The notes beneath the pieces were generated by a model, which was not told the origin of the DNA, did not search any database, and was given only the letters and a program-made list of their open reading frames with translations. DNA of 64,000 nucleotides, taken from contig NZ_VISS01000006.1 in the NCBI RefSeq assembly GCF_007827555.1, forward strand, positions 62,001-126,000, in the 5' to 3' direction. Shown here piece by piece: positions 36,138 through 46,090 of this stretch (its first letter is position 1; each line of letters starts with the position of its first letter). Origin of the DNA: Aeribacillus composti. Its GTDB lineage: Bacteria; Bacillota; Bacilli; Bacillales; Aeribacillaceae. Position numbers and translations under genes: made by a program.

Positions 36138-36938
36138 ATGATGGAGAAGGCAATAATAGTTAAAAACGTAACAAAAAAATATAAATTATATAACGGAATG
36201 AAAGAAAGAATTTTAGACCTAATTACGCCTAAATCCTATGGTGAGGACTTTTATGCTTTGAGAAATGTAAGTTTTGAAGTTGAAAAAGGGGATGTTGTTG
36301 GGTTTCTAGGAATAAATGGTTCGGGAAAATCGACTTTATCAAATATCATTGCAGGCATTGTTCCTGAAACATCCGGTATTGTTCAAGTCAATGGCGATGC
36401 TGCTTTGATTGCTGTGTCAGCTGGTTTAAAAGGTGAGTTAACAGGAAGAGATAATATTGAACTAAAGTGTTTAATGCTTGGATTTAGCAAAGAAGAGATC
36501 AAGCGAATGGAACCGGATATAATCGAATTTTCTGAGCTAGGGAAATTTATTGATCAACCGGTAAAATCTTATTCAAGTGGAATGAAGTCACGTTTGGGTT
36601 TTGCTATCTCTGTCAATATAAATCCGGACATATTAATTATAGATGAAGCGTTATCTGTCGGAGACAAGGCGTTTGCTGAAAAAAGTTTTGAAAAAATGAA
36701 AGAATTTAAAAAACAAGGGAAAACGATGATTTTTGTCAGCCATTCGATCGGACAAATGAAACAGTTCTGTGATAAGATTTTGTGGCTTGAATTCGGAATG
36801 GTAAAAGACTTTGGCGAGGTGAACGAGGTTATCCCTAAATACGAAGATTTCATAAATAAATGGAAGAAAATGTCTAACGAAGAAAGAGAACATTACAAAA
36901 ATGAAGCATATAAAAAACATCAAAAATGTGCAAATTAA
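36138..36938 (+). CDS. tagH: Teichoic acid ABC exporter, ATPase subunit (short form)
   Basis: A 266-residue ABC ATPase with Walker A GINGSGKST, signature YSSGM, Walker B ILIIDEALSVGD and the switch histidine in VSHSIGQ. The start KAIIVKNVTKKYKLYNGMKE is typical of TagH. B. subtilis TagH is about twice as long, with a transmembrane segment and an extracytoplasmic tail; both are missing here and the protein stops soon after the nucleotide-binding domain. The end KKHQKCAN looks natural, with a terminator right after it. Confidence 0.92.
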   Translation: MMEKAIIVKNVTKKYKLYNGMKERILDLITPKSYGEDFYALRNVSFEVEKGDVVGFLGINGSGKSTLSNIIAGIVPETSGIVQVNGDAALIAVSAGLKGELTGRDNIELKCLMLGFSKEEIKRMEPDIIEFSELGKFIDQPVKSYSSGMKSRLGFAISVNINPDILIIDEALSVGDKAFAEKSFEKMKEFKKQGKTMIFVSHSIGQMKQFCDKILWLEFGMVKDFGEVNEVIPKYEDFINKWKKMSNEEREHYKNEAYKKHQKCAN

Positions 36939-36943
36939 TTTAA

Positions 36944-36983
36944 AAACGGGGAGTGATGATTTATAAACACTTCCCGTTTTTTT
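36944..36983 (+). terminator. Rho-independent terminator after tagH
   Basis: AAACGGGGAGTG (36944-36955) pairs with CACTTCCCGTTT (36968-36979), followed by TTTT. Confidence 0.88.
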
Positions 36984-37294
36984 ATCAGTTCAAAATATTA
37001 CATTACAGTTTAACTCCTTTATTCTCTAGCATTCACACTAATTTCGTTTCTGAAAAATTGCAATTGTATATTTAAGAGAATAAAGTGAACAATTGAATAC
37101 ATTCCGATTTTAGTAAATTTATAGAGAGTTGCAACGGCATATATATGCCTTGTCAATATGTTTTGTTTTATTTTAGAAGAAGGCATAATTCTCAACGACA
37201 CACATATTTTTCTGTAAAAGAAATAACATGTATGGTTATGTTTTACTTTAATTATTATATTTAGTAAAAATTCAATTTAAATCATAAGATATTA
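36984..37294. other. Non-coding stretch before the first GW autolysin gene
   Basis: AT-rich, about 310 bases, with no supported ORF. It leads into the promoter at 37295. Confidence 0.4.
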
Positions 37295-37303
37295 TGTTAT
37301 AAT
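37295..37303 (+). promoter_or_regulatory. Extended -10 promoter of the GW glucosaminidase gene
   Basis: TGT followed by TATAAT (37298-37303), 50 bp before the start codon. No clear -35 box. Confidence 0.45.
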
Positions 37304-37353
37304 AATAAAGGCTTTTAGCGCAATGTTGTTATTTTGATGGAAGGGAGGAAACA

Positions 37354-40300
37354 ATGAGAAAGTTATCAATTTCATGTATTGTTTTATTGATTTTGTCTAG
37401 CTTTTCTTCGGCAGTTTTTGCGGATCAAAGCTTAGCAAATCAAAATAATGCTTCCATTAATAATGAAAGTGAGCAAGATGTAAATTCCATGGAACAGGAA
37501 GCGATTAATGAAGGGGAACAGGATTTAAAACCTCCAGATCAGGATATAAATTCTGAAAACGAATCAGCTTCAAATGATGAAAGTATTCTAGATGAAAGTC
37601 AACAAAACATAAGATCAGAACAAACAAATAATATTGACGAAAATATTGTTGAAAAATCTAATAACATTGATAGTCATGCTGTGAAAAATGAGGAAAATGA
37701 AGAGCAGCAAGAAAAAGATGAGACAGTGAAAGAGACAGTAGAAAACAAATCATCTATTAAAATGGGTTCCTTTTCTATTAGTCAAACTGCAGATTCAAAT
37801 GTTGTAAATGAAACTGCAACTAGCAAACTAGGACACATAAAAACAAGATCAGTAAAAATTTATAAGAATTTAAATGATTTTACTCAATCATTTGAAGCTG
37901 GGGAAGAGTATACAAATCGGGTTTACTACATAAAAAAACAAGCCTCTGTTAATGGAGAACTATTTTATTTGCTAAGTTTAAGAGCTAGTAGTACCATTGG
38001 TGTTGTTGGTTGGGCAAAAGCAAGTGATATATCATCCCATGATCATAAGACAATAGACAGCAGAAGCAAATTGCTTTATATCAAAGGAACAGGCAGTGCT
38101 TATAGCAAGGCTTGGGGTGGAAAGAAAGATTTAGTTTATGAGGATCTTTCACAATTTAAAAATCAGAAGTTTCAAGTAGACCTAACTGAAACAGTTGGCA
38201 ACAATGTATGGTATAGAGGATGGCTAAATGGGGAAAAGGTATTTATACATTCAAGCTATGTGAGTTTGGAATCGGTAAAAGAGAGTGCAACAAGCAAGCT
38301 AGGGCATATACGGACACGAGAAGTAAAAATTTACAAAACATTAGGAGACCCATCGACAGCTTTTACATCCGGTGCGGAATATACCAACCGAGTATACTAT
38401 ATTAAAAAACAAGCAACGATGAATGGTGAACTGTATTATTTACTTAGCCTCCAACCAAGTAGTACATCAGGTTTAGTGGGCTGGGTGAATGAAAAGGATA
38501 TGTCAGTTCATCCTCATACATCAGTTGATAAAAAATCAAAAGTATTTTCCATCAAAGGAACAGGCAGTGCTTATAGCAAGGCCTGGGGTGGAAAGAAAGA
38601 TTTAGTTTATGAGGATCTTTCACAATTTAAAAATCAGAAGTTTCAAGTAGACCTAACTGAAACAGTTGGCAACAATGTATGGTATAGAGGATGGCTAAAT
38701 GGGAAAAAGGTATTTATACATTCAAGCTATGTGAGTTTGGAATCGGTGAAAGAGAGTGCAACAAGCAAGCTAGGACATATACGGACACGAGAAGTAAAAA
38801 TTTACAAAACATTAGGAGACCCATCGACAGCTTTTACATCCGGTGCGGAATATACCAACCGAGTATACTATATTAAAAAACAAGCAACGATGAATGGTGA
38901 ACTGTATTATTTACTTAGCCTCCAACCAAGTAGTACATCAGGTTTAGTGGGCTGGGTGAATGAAAAGGATATGTCAGTTCATCCTCATACATCAGTTGAT
39001 AAAAAATCAAAAGTATTTTTCATCAAAGGAACAGGCAGTGCTTATAGCAAGGCCTGGGGTGGAAAGAAAGATTTAGTTTATGAAAATCTTTCCCAATATA
39101 AAAATCAGATCTTCCGCGTTCACTTGACGGAAAATGTAGGAAAAAATGTTTGGTACCGCGGGACATTAAACGGAAAAACAGTATTTATCCATTCAAGCTA
39201 TGTGACAAATGCTCAAGAAACTGCCACCAGCAAGCTAGGACATATACGGACACGAGAAGTAAAAATTTACAAAACATTAGGAGACCCATCGACAGCTTTT
39301 ACATCCGGTGCGGAGTATACCAATCAAGTGTATTATATTAAAAAACAAGCGACGGTGAATGGCCAACTCTATTATTTGCTCAGCCTTCAACCAAGCAGTA
39401 CATCAGGGTTAGTTGGATGGGTTAAAGAAGAGGATATGTCAGTGCGTACTCACAATACAGTTGATAAAAAATCAAAAGTATTTTTTGTGAAAGGGACTGG
39501 AAGCGCCTATAATAAAGCCTGGGGCGGAAAGAAAAATTTAGTCTATGAAGATTTATCTCAGTATGAAACAAATCTTTTTAGAGTTCATTTGACTGAAAAG
39601 GTAGGCAATAACACTTGGTATAGAGGAACGCTAGATGGAAAAACCGTTTGGATCCATAGTTCTTTTTTATATACAACGTTGTATAAAAATTACAATATTA
39701 CCCTTGATGAGATGGTTAATATTCAAATGAAGGCCAATCCAGTAACAGATAAGTACGGTATAACTTATAAACTGTGGATTAGAGAAGATGCCTTTGAAAA
39801 AATTTATACGAAAAACGGTCAAAAATATGGACTTGTTAAAGCAGATGCAAATTGGAAAATTAGAAGAGGTCCAAGTACGAGTTATCCTGAATACGAGCGA
39901 GTAAGAAATGTAGACCTTCCTATTTATGGTAGCGCTAAAAGTGAGGATAATGACGGAAAGATTTGGTACCATGTGAAAAACACTAGATGGGGACTTGCCA
40001 GCAAAGCTGATGTAAAATATTATTTGGATCCAAACAATTTCACAAACGATCTTCGGGGATTGTTGCAGTTTTTGAAACTGTCTGCTAGTGCTAATCTGAA
40101 TGCGGCAGAGGTTAATAATAAAATTTTATATAATAAAGGGATTTTAAAAGGCAAAGCAAGTTCTTTTATAGAAGCTGGCCAAAAATACGGAATAAATGAA
40201 ATTTATTTAATCTCCCACGCACTGCTGGAGACAGGAAATGGGACATCTGCTCTTGCAAATGGTATAAAATACAACGGAAAAACTGTGTATAATATGTATG

Positions 40301-40611
40301 GAATAGGTGCTTATGATAATTGCGCAGTAGAATGCGGTGTTAAAAGAGCATATGATGAAGGATGGTTTACACCTGAAAAAGCTATTGTTGGCGGTGCGAA
40401 GTTTATTGCTGAAAAGTATGTTTACGATGGGCGGGACACTTTATATAAAATGCGATGGGATCCTGATTTTGCTGATGTAAACAAAAGATACGGAAAGCAA
40501 TATGCTACAGATATCGGTTGGGCATATAAACAAACAGCTAGTATGTATAATATGTACAAATTACTAGATTCGTATACTTTGGTTCTTGAAATACCGGAGT
40601 ATAAAAAATAA
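37354..40611 (+). CDS. Secreted GW-repeat N-acetylglucosaminidase (autolysin)
   Basis: This 1085-residue protein has a signal peptide (residues 1-23, cleavage after VFA), an acidic Asn/Gln/Glu-rich linker (about 24-150), four units of about 157 residues that each hold two GW modules (about 155-772), an SH3-like stretch (WKIRRGPSTSYPEYERV) and a C-terminal LytD-type glucosaminidase domain with LISHALLETGNGTSALANG, which holds the likely catalytic Glu. GW modules anchor proteins to teichoic acids, and the gene directly follows the teichoic acid genes. It should cut glycan chains during growth or separation. GGAAGGGAGGAAAC precedes the ATG. Confidence 0.9.
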   Translation: MRKLSISCIVLLILSSFSSAVFADQSLANQNNASINNESEQDVNSMEQEAINEGEQDLKPPDQDINSENESASNDESILDESQQNIRSEQTNNIDENIVEKSNNIDSHAVKNEENEEQQEKDETVKETVENKSSIKMGSFSISQTADSNVVNETATSKLGHIKTRSVKIYKNLNDFTQSFEAGEEYTNRVYYIKKQASVNGELFYLLSLRASSTIGVVGWAKASDISSHDHKTIDSRSKLLYIKGTGSAYSKAWGGKKDLVYEDLSQFKNQKFQVDLTETVGNNVWYRGWLNGEKVFIHSSYVSLESVKESATSKLGHIRTREVKIYKTLGDPSTAFTSGAEYTNRVYYIKKQATMNGELYYLLSLQPSSTSGLVGWVNEKDMSVHPHTSVDKKSKVFSIKGTGSAYSKAWGGKKDLVYEDLSQFKNQKFQVDLTETVGNNVWYRGWLNGKKVFIHSSYVSLESVKESATSKLGHIRTREVKIYKTLGDPSTAFTSGAEYTNRVYYIKKQATMNGELYYLLSLQPSSTSGLVGWVNEKDMSVHPHTSVDKKSKVFFIKGTGSAYSKAWGGKKDLVYENLSQYKNQIFRVHLTENVGKNVWYRGTLNGKTVFIHSSYVTNAQETATSKLGHIRTREVKIYKTLGDPSTAFTSGAEYTNQVYYIKKQATVNGQLYYLLSLQPSSTSGLVGWVKEEDMSVRTHNTVDKKSKVFFVKGTGSAYNKAWGGKKNLVYEDLSQYETNLFRVHLTEKVGNNTWYRGTLDGKTVWIHSSFLYTTLYKNYNITLDEMVNIQMKANPVTDKYGITYKLWIREDAFEKIYTKNGQKYGLVKADANWKIRRGPSTSYPEYERVRNVDLPIYGSAKSEDNDGKIWYHVKNTRWGLASKADVKYYLDPNNFTNDLRGLLQFLKLSASANLNAAEVNNKILYNKGILKGKASSFIEAGQKYGINEIYLISHALLETGNGTSALANGIKYNGKTVYNMYGIGAYDNCAVECGVKRAYDEGWFTPEKAIVGGAKFIAEKYVYDGRDTLYKMRWDPDFADVNKRYGKQYATDIGWAYKQTASMYNMYKLLDSYTLVLEIPEYKK
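37816..39672 (+). repeat. Four tandem GW units in the glucosaminidase gene
   Basis: Units begin at 37816, 38287, 38758 and 39223, with periods of 471, 471 and 465 bp. Units 2 and 3 are nearly identical at DNA level for their first 330 bases. The second half of unit 1 is also nearly identical to that of unit 2. The second half of unit 3 switches to a sequence resembling a unit of the neighbouring gene. Confidence 0.92.
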
Positions 40612-40620
40612 GTGATAAAA

Positions 40621-40660
40621 AAAGCTATTCAAAAGTATTTCCTTTTGAATAGCTTTTTTT
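40621..40660 (+). terminator. Rho-independent terminator after the glucosaminidase gene
   Basis: AAAGCTATTCAAAAG pairs with CTTTTGAATAGCTTT and runs into seven Ts. Confidence 0.9.
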
Positions 40661-40729
40661 AGTTCTTTATTTTTGGGAAAATTGGCCGATAAGATAATAT
40701 AGAGTAAAAGTTGGGAAGTAGGAGGTAAT

Positions 40730-43240
40730 ATGAAGAATTTTGTTATAGCATTCTTTTCAATTTTTATTGTAATTATTTTTAGTTTTATAACTCCATCTTA
40801 TGCAGAAGCTAAAAGCTATCCAGACGTCAATCGTTACATTAATTCGAAAAAATTACCTGTAGCTAGAACAGAATATAATCATATCATGATATTTCCTAAA
40901 ATGAATTATCGTTATGGCTATGGTCGAGTAGAAGGCGTAGTGGCTCATGAAACAGCAAATGATAATTCGTCAATAACAAATGAAATTAATTATATGGTAA
41001 GACACTATAATAATGCATTTGTCCATGCTTTTGTTGACCATTCAAGAATTATTGAAATTCATCCAACTGACTTAAAGGCTTGGGGTGCAGGAAAATATGC
41101 CAATCCTCGCTTTGTTCACGTAGAATTAGTAAGAGTTAAGACCTTTGATCAGTTTGCTAGATCTATTAATAACTATGCTAGCTACATTGCAAATATCTTA
41201 TATAGATATAATTTAGGTGTTACAAGTGCTGAAACCGCTGGCCAGGGAACATTATGGTCACACAGAGCAGTCAGCATCCATTTAGGCGGTACGGATCATG
41301 TTGATCCCCATGGATATTTTCAAAAGTGGGGATATAATTGGAATCAATTTGTAACACTTGTTAAACAAAAGTATAATGAGCTAACTGCAAAGAGAAAGCA
41401 ATATACTAGCAAACTAGGACATATTCGATCACGAAACGTGCGTATCTACCCTAATCCACTTAATCCAGCAAATTATATGGTTGCTGGAGAAAAATATACA
41501 AATCAAGTTTACTATATTAAACAAGAAAGCAGCTTAAATGGAATAAAATATTACTCATTGAGTTTAAAACCAAGTAATCGAGAAGGATTAGTGGGTTGGG
41601 TCAAGGCACAAGATCTAACTGTTCAAGAACATGTGGGCATTAAAAATAATAAACAGGAGTTTGTAGTTACAGGTGCAGGCAAAGCTTATAATAAGGCTTG
41701 GGGAGGCCAAAAAAATATCATATATAATACGTTATCTGCATTTGAAGGGAAACAATTTGTCGTCAATTTAACAGAAAAAGTTGGAAACACGATTTGGTTC
41801 AGAGGAAGTTTAAATGGTAAACAAATATGGATCCAATCAAATTATTTATCTAAACAATATGCAACAAGCCTGCTCGGACATATCCGCAATAGTAATGTGC
41901 AAATTCACAAAAAAATAGGGGATAGTACATCAAGTTTTAAAGCTGGATCACAATATACAAACCAAGTGTATTATATTAAAAAGCAAGCAATTGTCAGTGG
42001 TCAAAAATACTATTTGATAAGTTTAAACCCAAGCAGTACATCAGGAGTAGTTGGCTGGGTAAGGGCAGAAAACATGGCGGTTAACAGTCATAAAACAGTG
42101 GATAAACAGGGAAAAACTTATTATCTCAAAGGAACTGGCAGCGCTTATCGGAAAGCTTGGGGAGGAAAGAAAGATTTAGTCTATGAAAATCTTTCCCAAT
42201 TTACAGATCAGGTTTTCCATGTCCATTTGACGGAAAATGTAGGGAAAAATGTTTGGTACCGCGGAACATTAAACGGCAAAACGGTATTTATTCATTCAAG
42301 TTATGTGACAAAAGCTCAAGAAACAGCCACCAGCAAGCTAGGGCATATTCGGACACGACAAGTGAAAATTTATAAAACATTAGGTGATCCATCGACAGCC
42401 ATTACATCAGATGCAGAATATACTAATCAAGTGTACTATATTAAAAAACAGGTGTCTGTAAATGGCCAAGTGTACTATTTGCTTAGTCTAAAACCGAGCA
42501 GCACCAATGGTGTAGTCGGATGGGCAAAAGCAGAAGATGTTTCCATAAATACCCACAAAACGGTAGACAAACAAGCAAAATTGTTTACAATCATAGGGAA
42601 TGGTAGTGCTTATAATAAAGCTTGGGGAGGAAAGAAAAATATTGTTTATACAGACTTATCAGATTATAAGGGAAAAGAATTCAAAGTTGACCTTACAGAA
42701 AAAGTTGGTAACAATACTTGGTACAGAGGTCTTTTAGATAATAAAAAAGTATGGATTCACTCGGTCAACCTAGCTGATACAAGAACCACAAGCAAGTTGG
42801 GGCATATTCGGACACGGCAAGTGAAAATTTACAAAACATTAGGTGATCCATCGACAGCCATTACATCAGGCGTAGAGTATACCAACCGAGTATACTATAT
42901 TAAAAAACAAGCGACCTTTAATGGAGATTTGTATTATTTGATAAGTTTAGAACCAAGCAGTATAAATGGTGTAGTCGGATGGGTACAAGCAAAAAATATG
43001 TCCGTAAATACCCACAAAGCAGTAGACAAACAAGCAAAATTGTTTACGATCAAAGGAACCGGTAGCGCCTATAGCAAGGCTTGGGGTGGAAAGAAAGATG
43101 TAGTTTATGAAAATCTTTCCCAATATAAGGGGAAGGTTTTCGAAGTACATTTGACCGAAACCGTTGGGAAAAACACATGGTACCGTGGAAGGTTAAATGG
43201 AAAAATAGTTTGGGTACATGAATCTTTCATAAAAAGGTAA
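40730..43240 (+). CDS. Secreted GW-repeat N-acetylmuramoyl-L-alanine amidase (autolysin)
   Basis: This 836-residue protein has a signal peptide (about residues 1-25, ending PSYAEA), an Amidase_2 domain (about 35-220: GVVAHETANDNSS with a zinc-ligand His, FVHAFVDHSRIIEIHP, and SHRAVSIHLGGTDHVDPHGYF with further ligands) and four GW units (about 224-834). It resembles Listeria Ami and the amidase of staphylococcal Atl. It would cleave the stem peptide from muramic acid while bound to teichoic acid through its GW modules. GTAGGAGGTAAT precedes the ATG. It is a partner of the glucosaminidase gene 120 bp upstream. Confidence 0.92.
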   Translation: MKNFVIAFFSIFIVIIFSFITPSYAEAKSYPDVNRYINSKKLPVARTEYNHIMIFPKMNYRYGYGRVEGVVAHETANDNSSITNEINYMVRHYNNAFVHAFVDHSRIIEIHPTDLKAWGAGKYANPRFVHVELVRVKTFDQFARSINNYASYIANILYRYNLGVTSAETAGQGTLWSHRAVSIHLGGTDHVDPHGYFQKWGYNWNQFVTLVKQKYNELTAKRKQYTSKLGHIRSRNVRIYPNPLNPANYMVAGEKYTNQVYYIKQESSLNGIKYYSLSLKPSNREGLVGWVKAQDLTVQEHVGIKNNKQEFVVTGAGKAYNKAWGGQKNIIYNTLSAFEGKQFVVNLTEKVGNTIWFRGSLNGKQIWIQSNYLSKQYATSLLGHIRNSNVQIHKKIGDSTSSFKAGSQYTNQVYYIKKQAIVSGQKYYLISLNPSSTSGVVGWVRAENMAVNSHKTVDKQGKTYYLKGTGSAYRKAWGGKKDLVYENLSQFTDQVFHVHLTENVGKNVWYRGTLNGKTVFIHSSYVTKAQETATSKLGHIRTRQVKIYKTLGDPSTAITSDAEYTNQVYYIKKQVSVNGQVYYLLSLKPSSTNGVVGWAKAEDVSINTHKTVDKQAKLFTIIGNGSAYNKAWGGKKNIVYTDLSDYKGKEFKVDLTEKVGNNTWYRGLLDNKKVWIHSVNLADTRTTSKLGHIRTRQVKIYKTLGDPSTAITSGVEYTNRVYYIKKQATFNGDLYYLISLEPSSINGVVGWVQAKNMSVNTHKAVDKQAKLFTIKGTGSAYSKAWGGKKDVVYENLSQYKGKVFEVHLTETVGKNTWYRGRLNGKIVWVHESFIKR
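41402..43236 (+). repeat. Four tandem GW units in the amidase gene
   Basis: Units begin near 41402, 41861, 42326 and 42784. Units 3 and 4 share long stretches, such as the segment coding GHIRTRQVKIYKTLGDPSTA. The first unit is the most divergent. Confidence 0.88.
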
Positions 43241-43247
43241 ATGGCTC

Positions 43248-43290
43248 AACCTACAGAATTTATGTTGATTCTGTAGGTTTTCCCTTTTTT
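43248..43290 (+). terminator. Rho-independent terminator after the amidase gene
   Basis: AACCTACAGAAT (43248-43259) pairs with ATTCTGTAGGTT (43268-43279), then TTCCCTTTTTT. Confidence 0.88.
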
Positions 43291-43432
43291 ATTCTCAATT
43301 AACCCGTTATAAATATATCTTTTAATGAATAGACATGAACCATTTACTTTTAAATAGTTAACAATTATAATAATTTAGGTAAGTCTATCTGAAACTTTCT
43401 TTGCTAACATCTAGGCAGAAAGGTAGTAAAAT

Positions 43433-46063
43433 ATGATTACTGAAAAATTAAAAAAGAAAATTAAAAACTTTAATAGAAACAAATATTTATATTATTACCA
43501 AAAATATTATAAAAAGCTAAAAATTCAACAAAACTGCGTTCTAATTGAGTCTACTCATGGGGCAAATATTTCTGGTCATATGTTTTACATTTTGCAAGAA
43601 CTGGAAAAAAATTATAATCATTTAAATTTATTTGTTGCGGCAAAAAATATTGAGTCAATACAAAAATTTTTAAACGATCAAAATATAAAACGTGCAAAGG
43701 TTGTTAAGCACCTTTCTAAGGAATATTGCAGGTTGCTTGCAAGTGCCAAATATCTGTTCAATGATACTACTTTTTATCCTTTTTTCAATAAGAAAGAAGG
43801 ACAAATTTATATTAATATATGGCATGGCACCCCATTAAAAAAACTTGGGAAGGATTTAGAAAATGTCACTGAAGTTGGCAATGTGCAAAAAAACTTTTAT
43901 ATGACAGATAAAATTATAGTGAATAATGAATATACAAGAAATATTATTGAACATGCTTTCAATATTTCTGGTGTGTATCAGGGGAAAATGGTTGTTGGTC
44001 CCTCTCCTAGAAACTCTGTAATGTTTGATGAAAAAATACGCCAAAAAATTCGTTCTGAACTAGGAGTAACGAACGAAAAAATATATTTCTATATGCCCAC
44101 TTGGAGAGGAAGTGTCGGGCGTGTTAATCATGACCACAGCAAAATCCTCTCTGATTTAGAAGAAATTTCCGGAAAACTCCAAAAAAATGAAATATTTTTT
44201 GTGAAATTACATCCTTTTCAAGCGAATATTGATCTTTCTGAATTTAAAAACATATATTCAATGCCTGAAAAATATGAAGTCTACCAATTTTTAACTGCGG
44301 TTGATGTTTTGATTACTGATTATTCATCAGTAATGTATGATTTTCTTGTTACAGGGCGAAAAATTGTGCTTTACACATATGATAAAGAAGATTATTTTAG
44401 TACACGTGGTGTATATGAAGATATTGACGATTATCCATTTGTTCAAGCAAAAACAGTTGACGAATTATTAATTGCTTTAAGAGATAATAAAACTTTTTCA
44501 TACAAAGAAATGCAAGAAAAATTTTGCCCATTTGACAATATTGAAGGCACTAAAATTTTATGTGATTATTTGTTTAATGATACAACTTACGAATGTATTG
44601 CAGAAACGGATATCTATAACGGCAAAAAAACAACAGCTATTTTTTGTGGTGGTTTATGGGATAATGGAATAACGTCTGCCTTGTTAAACACGTTAAATAA
44701 TATTGATACTTCTCAAAGAAACTACATCTTATTTTTTGAACGTAAACGACTAAAAAAAGAACATTTTTATAAAGTGCGGGATCTACCAGAGGGAGTTTTG
44801 TACTATCCAATCCCAGGCGGACTAAATGGTACTTTTATCGAACGTATATTTTATAAATTTTATTTTAAATATGAATGGTTTAAAGGGCCAGTTGTACAAC
44901 ATTTTGTCAAAAACATGTTTTTGCCTGAGCAGAGGCGTTTTTTTGGTGATTTAAAAATAGATGATTACATTCATTATACTGGCTTTGATCGGAAATTTGC
45001 GGAATTACTTTCGCACTTAGATGAAAATATCAACAAAATTATTTTTGTCCACACCGATATGTTTAAGGAGTATGAAGCAAAGAAAAGTTATAGTAAAAAA
45101 ATTATTTTTGGAGCGTACAAGAAAGCGGATAAGATCGCTATTGTAAATGAATCGTTAAAGGATGATTTGGAAAATAATTTGCCCTTTACAAAAGGAAAGA
45201 TTTTCACAGTAAATAACTTTTTTGGTGAAAAACGCGTGCGTGAACTTGCAAAAGAAAATATTTTTGCAACGATCTTTCCAACTTCTATTACGTATGCTTA
45301 TGTTCCGACAGAAAAGATGAATTTCCAACATTTGAATAAAAATATTAATCTTTTTTTACAGAGCCATGAAAGATTTCAAGAATACAATAATCTAAACATA
45401 CGGGATGATTTGGATCAACTAATGAAAGAAAACCATGTTAAAATTGCAAAAAGAATCGAGGAAAAAATAAATTTAGCAAATGAAATCATAATAGAAAAAA
45501 CTATTGGCAAAAGTAAATCTCGATTGCTAAATGAATTATTTGACGAAAATATTAAATTCTTCATTAACATTGGGCGTTTTGCGTATGAAAAAGGGCATGA
45601 ACGGCTAATTGAAGCTTTTGAAAAAGTTAATAAAGAAAATCCAAATACAAGATTAATTATTATTGCTCCTCATGGTCCATTAAAGAATAAAACCGTTCGG
45701 CAAGTAAGTAACAGTTCAGCAAAATCGTCTATTTATATTCTTGGAAGAATGAGCAATCCGTACGCCTTACTAAAATTATGTGATGCCTTTGTATTATCTT
45801 CTTATTATGAAGCATTAGGTCTGGTAGTATTTGAATCTCTCGCTGTTGGAACGGCTGTCATTACAGTAGATTTAGAAGGAACAGTAAAATATTTACAAAA
45901 TAATGAGGCTATTATTGTAGAAAATAGTACGGAAGGGCTTTATCAAGGAATGCATAAGTTTTTATTGAACCCTTATAATTTCAATTCGTTCAATTTTGAA
46001 AAATATACAAAACAATCTATAGAACAATTTAATTCTTTATTAAATCATTCCCTTATTAGGTAG
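43433..46063 (+). CDS. Fusion of glycerophosphotransferase and GT4 glycosyltransferase domains
   Basis: Residues of about 30-395 form a CDP-glycerol glycerophosphotransferase domain: ESTHGANISGHMFYIL, NIWHGTPLKKLGKDLENV, VGPSPRNSVMFDE, YMPTWRGSVGR, KLHPFQANIDL and ITDYSSVMYDFLV. Residues of about 405-870 form a GT-B glycosyltransferase with INIGRFAYEKGHERLIEAF and a donor-site EALGLVVFESLAVGTAVI. One polypeptide could thus add both polyol phosphate and a sugar to a wall polymer. GCAGAAAGGTAG precedes the ATG. It stands alone between terminators. Donor and acceptor specificity are unknown. Confidence 0.85.
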   Translation: MITEKLKKKIKNFNRNKYLYYYQKYYKKLKIQQNCVLIESTHGANISGHMFYILQELEKNYNHLNLFVAAKNIESIQKFLNDQNIKRAKVVKHLSKEYCRLLASAKYLFNDTTFYPFFNKKEGQIYINIWHGTPLKKLGKDLENVTEVGNVQKNFYMTDKIIVNNEYTRNIIEHAFNISGVYQGKMVVGPSPRNSVMFDEKIRQKIRSELGVTNEKIYFYMPTWRGSVGRVNHDHSKILSDLEEISGKLQKNEIFFVKLHPFQANIDLSEFKNIYSMPEKYEVYQFLTAVDVLITDYSSVMYDFLVTGRKIVLYTYDKEDYFSTRGVYEDIDDYPFVQAKTVDELLIALRDNKTFSYKEMQEKFCPFDNIEGTKILCDYLFNDTTYECIAETDIYNGKKTTAIFCGGLWDNGITSALLNTLNNIDTSQRNYILFFERKRLKKEHFYKVRDLPEGVLYYPIPGGLNGTFIERIFYKFYFKYEWFKGPVVQHFVKNMFLPEQRRFFGDLKIDDYIHYTGFDRKFAELLSHLDENINKIIFVHTDMFKEYEAKKSYSKKIIFGAYKKADKIAIVNESLKDDLENNLPFTKGKIFTVNNFFGEKRVRELAKENIFATIFPTSITYAYVPTEKMNFQHLNKNINLFLQSHERFQEYNNLNIRDDLDQLMKENHVKIAKRIEEKINLANEIIIEKTIGKSKSRLLNELFDENIKFFINIGRFAYEKGHERLIEAFEKVNKENPNTRLIIIAPHGPLKNKTVRQVSNSSAKSSIYILGRMSNPYALLKLCDAFVLSSYYEALGLVVFESLAVGTAVITVDLEGTVKYLQNNEAIIVENSTEGLYQGMHKFLLNPYNFNSFNFEKYTKQSIEQFNSLLNHSLIR

Positions 46064-46090
46064 TAATTCTCCTAATAAGGGGATTTTTTA
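46050..46090 (+). terminator. Rho-independent terminator overlapping the end of the fusion gene
   Basis: CCCTTATTAGG (46050-46060) pairs with CCTAATAAGGG (46071-46081), followed by GATTTTTT. The stem starts inside the last codons. Confidence 0.85.

Noticed and set aside
37816-39672. Tandem repeats considered as a CRISPR-like or satellite array
   Set aside because: The repeats are about 157 codons long, in frame and encode GW modules.
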